Part shown: positions 60,431 to 64,000 of the stretch, piece by piece
How the letters are laid out: each line of letters begins with the position of its first letter
How positions within the stretch are numbered: the stretch's first letter is position 1
From: a virus
Reading direction: 5' to 3' (one strand)
Virus record (IMG/VR): IMGVR_UViG_3300044972_002389
Coordinates: 38,892 to 102,891 of that record
Length of the DNA: 64,000 bases
Made by a program: the position numbers and the translations under genes
The notes under the pieces: generated by a model
Seen by the model: the letters and a program-made list of their open reading frames with translations, nothing else
Told to the model about the DNA's origin: nothing
Database searches by the model: none

Positions 60431-60477
60431 AAGAACAAGGGTGCAGCGTTGTGGAGCACTGCACCTTTGTTCTTTTT
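60431..60477 (+). terminator. Strong intrinsic terminator after the MoxR gene
   Basis: A 16-bp stem (AAGAACAAGGGTGCAG with CTGCACCTTTGTTCTT, one G-U pair) around a 12-base loop is followed by a run of T residues. Confidence 0.88.
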
Positions 60478-60619
60478 AGCTACTGCGTTCCTTTCATATG
60501 CACTAGCAAGGTTGCGATCCTCAAAAGGATTTATGATACCTCAAGCCAAATCAACTTTCTACGTGTAAGGTTGTTTGTGAATCAGTCTTCCCCGCGTGCA
60601 CGTCTATAGCACCATAGGT
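60478..60619. other. Intergenic stretch before the convergent terminator
   Basis: About 140 bases between the MoxR terminator and the next hairpin carry no convincing gene, promoter or repeat on either strand; the short frames that cross it are not supported by a ribosome-binding site. Confidence 0.5.
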
Positions 60620-60650
60620 GAAAACGGAGGACAATATGCCCTCCGTTTTC
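60620..60650. terminator. Bidirectional hairpin between convergent gene blocks
   Basis: GAAAACGGAGG and CCTCCGTTTTC form a perfect 11-bp stem with a nine-base loop, 20 bases from the end of the minus-strand gene at 60671. A- and T-rich arms suit termination from both sides. Confidence 0.75.
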
Positions 60651-60670
60651 ATGTTTTTGCATAACTTAAA

Positions 60671-60979
60671 TTATCCGTTCAAAATGGTCTTGATACGTGT
60701 AATGAGATCTTCGTTGCGCCAAGTGTCCCTTATAGCATCATACGCATCATTGTCCCACACTGTAATCCCTCGACGACTGCTTCCTCTTGTTTGCGTGCTG
60801 CCATCTGGTCTTGTGTCAGTAACAAATGGCCCAAGCTCAATCTCAGCCCGCACAGAACGGTTCACAATGCTTTCATAAATTTCAGCAATAACAAACTCAT
60901 TTGTTACTACTCTTTCACTTAAAACAATTTCAGTAGTTATTGTTTGTGGATCAATAATTGATCCCACTGTCTCACTCAT
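60671..60979 (-). CDS. Small hypothetical protein under a late promoter
   Basis: The 102-residue acidic protein contains SRRGITVWDNDAYDAIRDTW and RNEDLITRIKTILNG. An AAGGAG site precedes its start, and an exact TATAAATA box on the minus strand lies 25 bases upstream, so it is a late gene. Small virion protein is plausible; no family recognised. Confidence 0.65.
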   Translation of the reverse strand: MSETVGSIIDPQTITTEIVLSERVVTNEFVIAEIYESIVNRSVRAEIELGPFVTDTRPDGSTQTRGSSRRGITVWDNDAYDAIRDTWRNEDLITRIKTILNG

Positions 60980-61003
60980 GTTTTTTTCTCCTTGGATATA
61001 ACA

Positions 61004-61011
61004 TATTTATA
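61004..61011 (-). promoter_or_regulatory. T4-type late promoter TATAAATA (minus strand)
   Basis: Exact late-promoter box on the minus strand, just before the 60979 start and inside the end of the upstream glycosyltransferase region. Confidence 0.65.
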
Positions 61012-61882
61012 TAACTTTATTGAACTCTAGTGCAGTTAGCAAGGATTTTATTATGTCGTTGAAACGGCATTCGTTAAGTAACCCGTGTAATTGATATTTT
61101 TCAATAATAGATGTTGGTTGTCCTGAACTCATACACAAGTCGTGTAAATCTTCTCCCCATTTCTCAATAAAAGTTTGCATATACAACCGGTTACGCAGTT
61201 GAGTTTCAGCTAAGGTTTCCGCCCCGTTCCAACTACTGCAACCGTTGAAGTGTAGCAAATAACTGCTGCAATATTTGATTTCAAAGCCTTTTTGAAGTAG
61301 GCGCAATCTATAGTCCACATCTTCACCTCCCATGTTGAACGCTTCATCAAAGCCTCCAACTTCTTGGTAAATTAGACGTGGAATTCTACATACATAGGTG
61401 GGCATGAGAAGGCGCTCAAAAGGTGCTGGTGACCGTGCAGCATGTGTGTGAGCAGCTACATTCAAATGTAGAAATCTACCACCAAATTGCTGTAGATTTA
61501 AGGTAGGGTCAAAGCCATAAAAATGAGTTTGATTACAACTGGGAATGCTCACTGTCCTGTCATTTATCACTAGACGGGTAGCCCACTTGGGGGTAAAAAC
61601 AACATCATTGCTGAGGAAAACTAAATCTGCATATTGTTCATCAGCCCATCTCAGCAATTGATTGATATTTGTGCTAAAATTCTGAGGGTTTGAATTCACA
61701 TATACTAGGTTGGGATCAAAACAGTCCAAATGCCAGTTTTTAGTCCATTCTCCGTCGTTGTCAATCAACACAAACCTATCTTCTGCAGATAATTTTGTGT
61801 GTTTGAAAAAACTTGTAAGGGCTACATGTGTATATTGGTTGCTGCTTGCAACAGTTATCATCCCATATAAGGTGCCTGCCAT
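61007..61882 (-). CDS. GT2-type glycosyltransferase
   Basis: GGFDEAFNMGGEDVDYRLRL is the conserved GT2/galactosyltransferase-like block with the catalytic ED, and DLVFLSNDVVFTPKW holds the DXD-like ND.V motif. The length of 291 is normal. It belongs to a minus-strand glycan block with a sulfotransferase remnant and a carbamoyltransferase. Confidence 0.75.
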   Translation of the reverse strand: MAGTLYGMITVASSNQYTHVALTSFFKHTKLSAEDRFVLIDNDGEWTKNWHLDCFDPNLVYVNSNPQNFSTNINQLLRWADEQYADLVFLSNDVVFTPKWATRLVINDRTVSIPSCNQTHFYGFDPTLNLQQFGGRFLHLNVAAHTHAARSPAPFERLLMPTYVCRIPRLIYQEVGGFDEAFNMGGEDVDYRLRLLQKGFEIKYCSSYLLHFNGCSSWNGAETLAETQLRNRLYMQTFIEKWGEDLHDLCMSSGQPTSIIEKYQLHGLLNECRFNDIIKSLLTALEFNKVI

Positions 61883-62004
61883 TTATAATTGCTTTCTTGT
61901 AGGTGTATGAAACTTCCAGTGTTGCATACTTTTGTTAAAAGATCTGCTATATGCGTGAATCTAGAGGATATTTTGTAATTCTAAGCTGTTTCATTACCAA
62001 AAAA
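61883..62004. other. Intergenic stretch
   Basis: About 120 bases between the GT2 gene and the sulfotransferase remnant. No clear gene, promoter or repeat is visible; it may hold further decayed sulfotransferase sequence. Confidence 0.4.
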
Positions 62005-62325
62005 TCATAAGGTAATTACAGATCCTACAACACAGTCGTCAAGTCTCTTGGAGAATTGGTAGTAGCGACCACTTTTTTTGGACTGTATGCTATCCAATAT
62101 CAAACTCATTGTGAGTATTTGCCGGCGTCGATCTCAAGTTATTTGTGCAACCACACCAACAGGGCTGTTGATGTCTCTTATAAGGATGTGCACAAAACTA
62201 TGCAAAGGATCACTTATAGTGGCAGAGAACTTTGGATTTTGTTTAATTATGCTGTTGAGCAGTGGGCTACCTGCTCCAGGTAACGCACTGCTCAAGTGAA
62301 ACTCTTTTAAATTTACTGTTTGCAT
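62005..62325 (-). pseudogene. Decayed sulfotransferase remnant
   Basis: The first 63 codons read FHLSSALPGAGSPLLNSIIK and FSATISDPLHSFVHILIRD, clearly homologous to the intact sulfotransferase at 6965 (HMISGLPRSGSTLLSSILRQ and HASITDPLATMVRGVIE). The PAPS-loop RSGST has become GAGSP. An in-frame TGA ends the frame at 62134-62136; beyond it the same frame continues DRRRQILTMSLILDSIQ, matching SRRKNLVRALFDGYYQ, before fading out. It overlaps the carbamoyltransferase end by 13 bp. Confidence 0.75.
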
Positions 62326-64000
62326 ACTAACATTCCCAGATCGGGAAGATACAGGTAGTGGATATCACAGTTGAAGATTGTTATCAAGGCGTCTACCAGT
62401 GTTTCCACCAATGGCTGCCCAGCTAGATTGAAACTAGTGTTAAACAGCAACGGTGTTTCGGTTTGTTGCCGAAAAGCATCTAGCAGCTGATACAAATGCA
62501 AGTTTTGCTCGCTGGTGACAGTTTGTACTCTGCAGGTGCCATCCACATGTGTAACTGCAGGAATCAACTCTCTTTGGCTTTCCTTCACATTTACAGCATA
62601 CATCATGTAAGGGCTTTCATTGAGATTGCGCATGTCAAACCAGTCATTTGCATGTTCTGCCATCACACTCGCAGCAAAAGGGCGGAACCATTCACGATTT
62701 TTAACTTGGTTAACAATATCCTTGCCGTTGGTTACTCGAGGATCAAAAAGAATGCTTCTGTTGCCTAGTGCACGAGGCCCACCTTCACTAGCGCCTTGAA
62801 ACAAAGCCACAATATTGCCTTCTGCCAGCAGTAGTGCCACTTCAGCAGGTGATGTGTCTCTCATGCTGATACCTTCAACAGAAGCAATAGTGGTTTCAAT
62901 CTGATTATAGTCTGGCAACACACTCAAGTAGAGATGAGAGAGTGGTTGAGGTGTAGTATCTTGGCTCAGAACATAATAAGCATGCCGAGCTAAACCAATG
63001 GCTGTTCCACCATCATGTGCAATGGGATCAATGTAAAACTCAATATTAGGGAAACGTTCTAGATATTTGTAGTTGGCAACACAGTTGAGTGCATAACCAC
63101 CACTGATTACAATGCGATTTTCTCCAGTAATGTCAATAGCACGCTCAATCAACTTCACCATCTGCTCTTCAGTTTCTTTCTGCACATGGTAGGCTAGATT
63201 CTTGTCTTGATCTCGCACTAATTCAAAGTTATTATGCCAGTCACTTGGTTGTGTGTATCTACGCAAGTAAGGAAATCTATTCTCGTCAATGTGTGCGCCG
63301 GTGGGATATCGAGGAATCAACAAGTTCTTGTTGCCTTTATTGTTGATGAAAAAGGCAGGAATGTTGCTGTCTTCTTGGCCATAAGGAGCTAGTCCCATGG
63401 TCTTCCCAGCTTCAATAGCCCCAAATCCTAAATAATCACTTACACTCTCGTATGCCTTAACAATAGTAACATTATTATCAAATTCTTGGATACCGTTGTC
63501 GTAGTAGAGGCTGGTTTCCGCACCGTCACTGTATCTTTTGTAAACTGCGTTGAACTCATGTGGATAGCTGCAATGATAGATGCTTTCAGTTTCAAAACCC
63601 CCAGTAAGTGGTAGTCCTTCTCCCATGCTTTCTTGCACATAGCTTCCGGCCCCATCTACGACCAAGGCGCATGCTGTTTCAAAACCACTGCCATAGAAGG
63701 CATTAGCTGCATGACCCAAGTGATGTAGATGGCCCATTAGGGTAACTTGCACATTAGGACTGAATTTGCGAGCTAATGCAGCATAGGCATTCTCGTTAGT
63801 CCAAGGAAGAGTAACCCAATTAGTGGTGGTCCCACCAATGATCAAGTGGTCTACCAAATGATTAGTTAGTACCCATAGCATGGCTCTAAATGGATTACCG
63901 TCATACTTTAGGCGACTCCATCGTTCTTCCTCGCTATAAAACAGCAACTTACCGTCTTCAACAAGCGCCACACTGCTGTTGTGACCGGGATTGATGGCCA
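62313..64000 (-). CDS. Carbamoyltransferase, NodU/CmcH family (5' end outside window)
   Basis: The visible sequence begins AINPGHNSSVALVEDGKLLF at the window edge, the usual NodU N-terminus, so only a few residues are missing. HLHHLGHAANAFYG corresponds to the metal-binding HHLAHA, VISGGYALNCVAN to the nucleotide site and GGPRALGNRSILFDPR to the C-terminal GPRALG motif. The protein is related to, but distinct from, the copy at 3473. It probably carbamoylates a glycan or small molecule. Confidence 0.88.
   Translation of the reverse strand, partial: AINPGHNSSVALVEDGKLLFYSEEERWSRLKYDGNPFRAMLWVLTNHLVDHLIIGGTTTNWVTLPWTNENAYAALARKFSPNVQVTLMGHLHHLGHAANAFYGSGFETACALVVDGAGSYVQESMGEGLPLTGGFETESIYHCSYPHEFNAVYKRYSDGAETSLYYDNGIQEFDNNVTIVKAYESVSDYLGFGAIEAGKTMGLAPYGQEDSNIPAFFINNKGNKNLLIPRYPTGAHIDENRFPYLRRYTQPSDWHNNFELVRDQDKNLAYHVQKETEEQMVKLIERAIDITGENRIVISGGYALNCVANYKYLERFPNIEFYIDPIAHDGGTAIGLARHAYYVLSQDTTPQPLSHLYLSVLPDYNQIETTIASVEGISMRDTSPAEVALLLAEGNIVALFQGASEGGPRALGNRSILFDPRVTNGKDIVNQVKNREWFRPFAASVMAEHANDWFDMRNLNESPYMMYAVNVKESQRELIPAVTHVDGTCRVQTVTSEQNLHLYQLLDAFRQQTETPLLFNTSFNLAGQPLVETLVDALITIFNCDIHYLYLPDLGMLVCKQ

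Noticed and set aside
1-64000. CRISPR arrays, tRNA or rRNA genes
   Set aside because: No regularly spaced repeat array and no cloverleaf with a T-loop were seen on reading; tRNA detection by eye is not exhaustive.

Overview
The window reads as part of a large, densely packed tailed-phage genome, most likely a marine T4-like myovirus infecting a Gram-negative bacterium. Support for this: a T4-type replication set (family B DNA polymerase, gp45-like sliding clamp, ATP-dependent ligase, FEN-type 5'-exonuclease); exact TATAAATA late-promoter boxes; mostly one coding strand with ATGA/TGATG overlaps; no ribosomal genes; and many phage-typical small proteins. No capsid, tail-tube or terminase gene was recognised, so the placement rests on replication genes and architecture.

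Layout. 1-2606: two RCC1 seven-repeat propeller proteins (the first cut by the window edge). 2639-16953: a long glycan/surface-chemistry operon with glycosyltransferases, a NodU-type carbamoyltransferase, a sulfotransferase, methyltransferases, a GT9-like pair, an Mrp-type Fe-S ATPase, a fusion with an APS-kinase-like domain, a sugar epimerase and an RfbH-like 3-dehydrase, interrupted by RyR and VWA proteins. 16962-25594: a GC-richer block of small units with strong TTGACA-type promoters, holding an alarmone-hydrolase-like HD protein, DNA ligase, the DUF350/DUF1190/glutathionylspermidine-synthase trio, four related small proteins, UV endonuclease, a SpeD-like protein and a serine recombinase. 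25614-27220 (minus): cupin, a small basic protein and a sirtuin. 27317-36665: giant multidomain proteins (GNAT, ADP-ribosyltransferase-like, deaminase, HsdS-like segments) with LxE motifs at domain borders, then a BNR-like propeller. 36722-42087: DNA polymerase and clamp region. 42135-44666: an operon of CYTH phosphatase, PlcP/LpxH-like metallophosphoesterase and Agt-like glycosyltransferase. 44723-48805 plus 53257-54138: 7-deazaguanine synthesis and insertion (QueD-like, FolE, QueE, DpdA-like) with a queuosine-mannosyltransferase-like enzyme in the middle. 49574-53194: a second glycan block. 54141-60410: exonuclease, nucleotidyltransferase-fold protein, small phage proteins and a MoxR AAA+ ATPase ended by a strong terminator. 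60671-64000 (minus): a third, partly decayed glycan block.

How the genes may work together. Three ideas stand out. (1) FolE, QueD-like, QueE and DpdA-like proteins could make and insert 7-deazaguanine in phage DNA, and the adjacent QTMAN-like enzyme raises the possibility of a glycosylated deazaguanine. (2) The metallophosphoesterase/glycosyltransferase pair matches the PlcP-Agt pair that replaces phospholipid with glycolipid in phosphate-starved marine bacteria. (3) The 27.9-35.7 kb proteins look like virion-packaged effector polyproteins cut by a T4 gp21-like protease. All three are inferences from motifs read by eye; no database search was possible.
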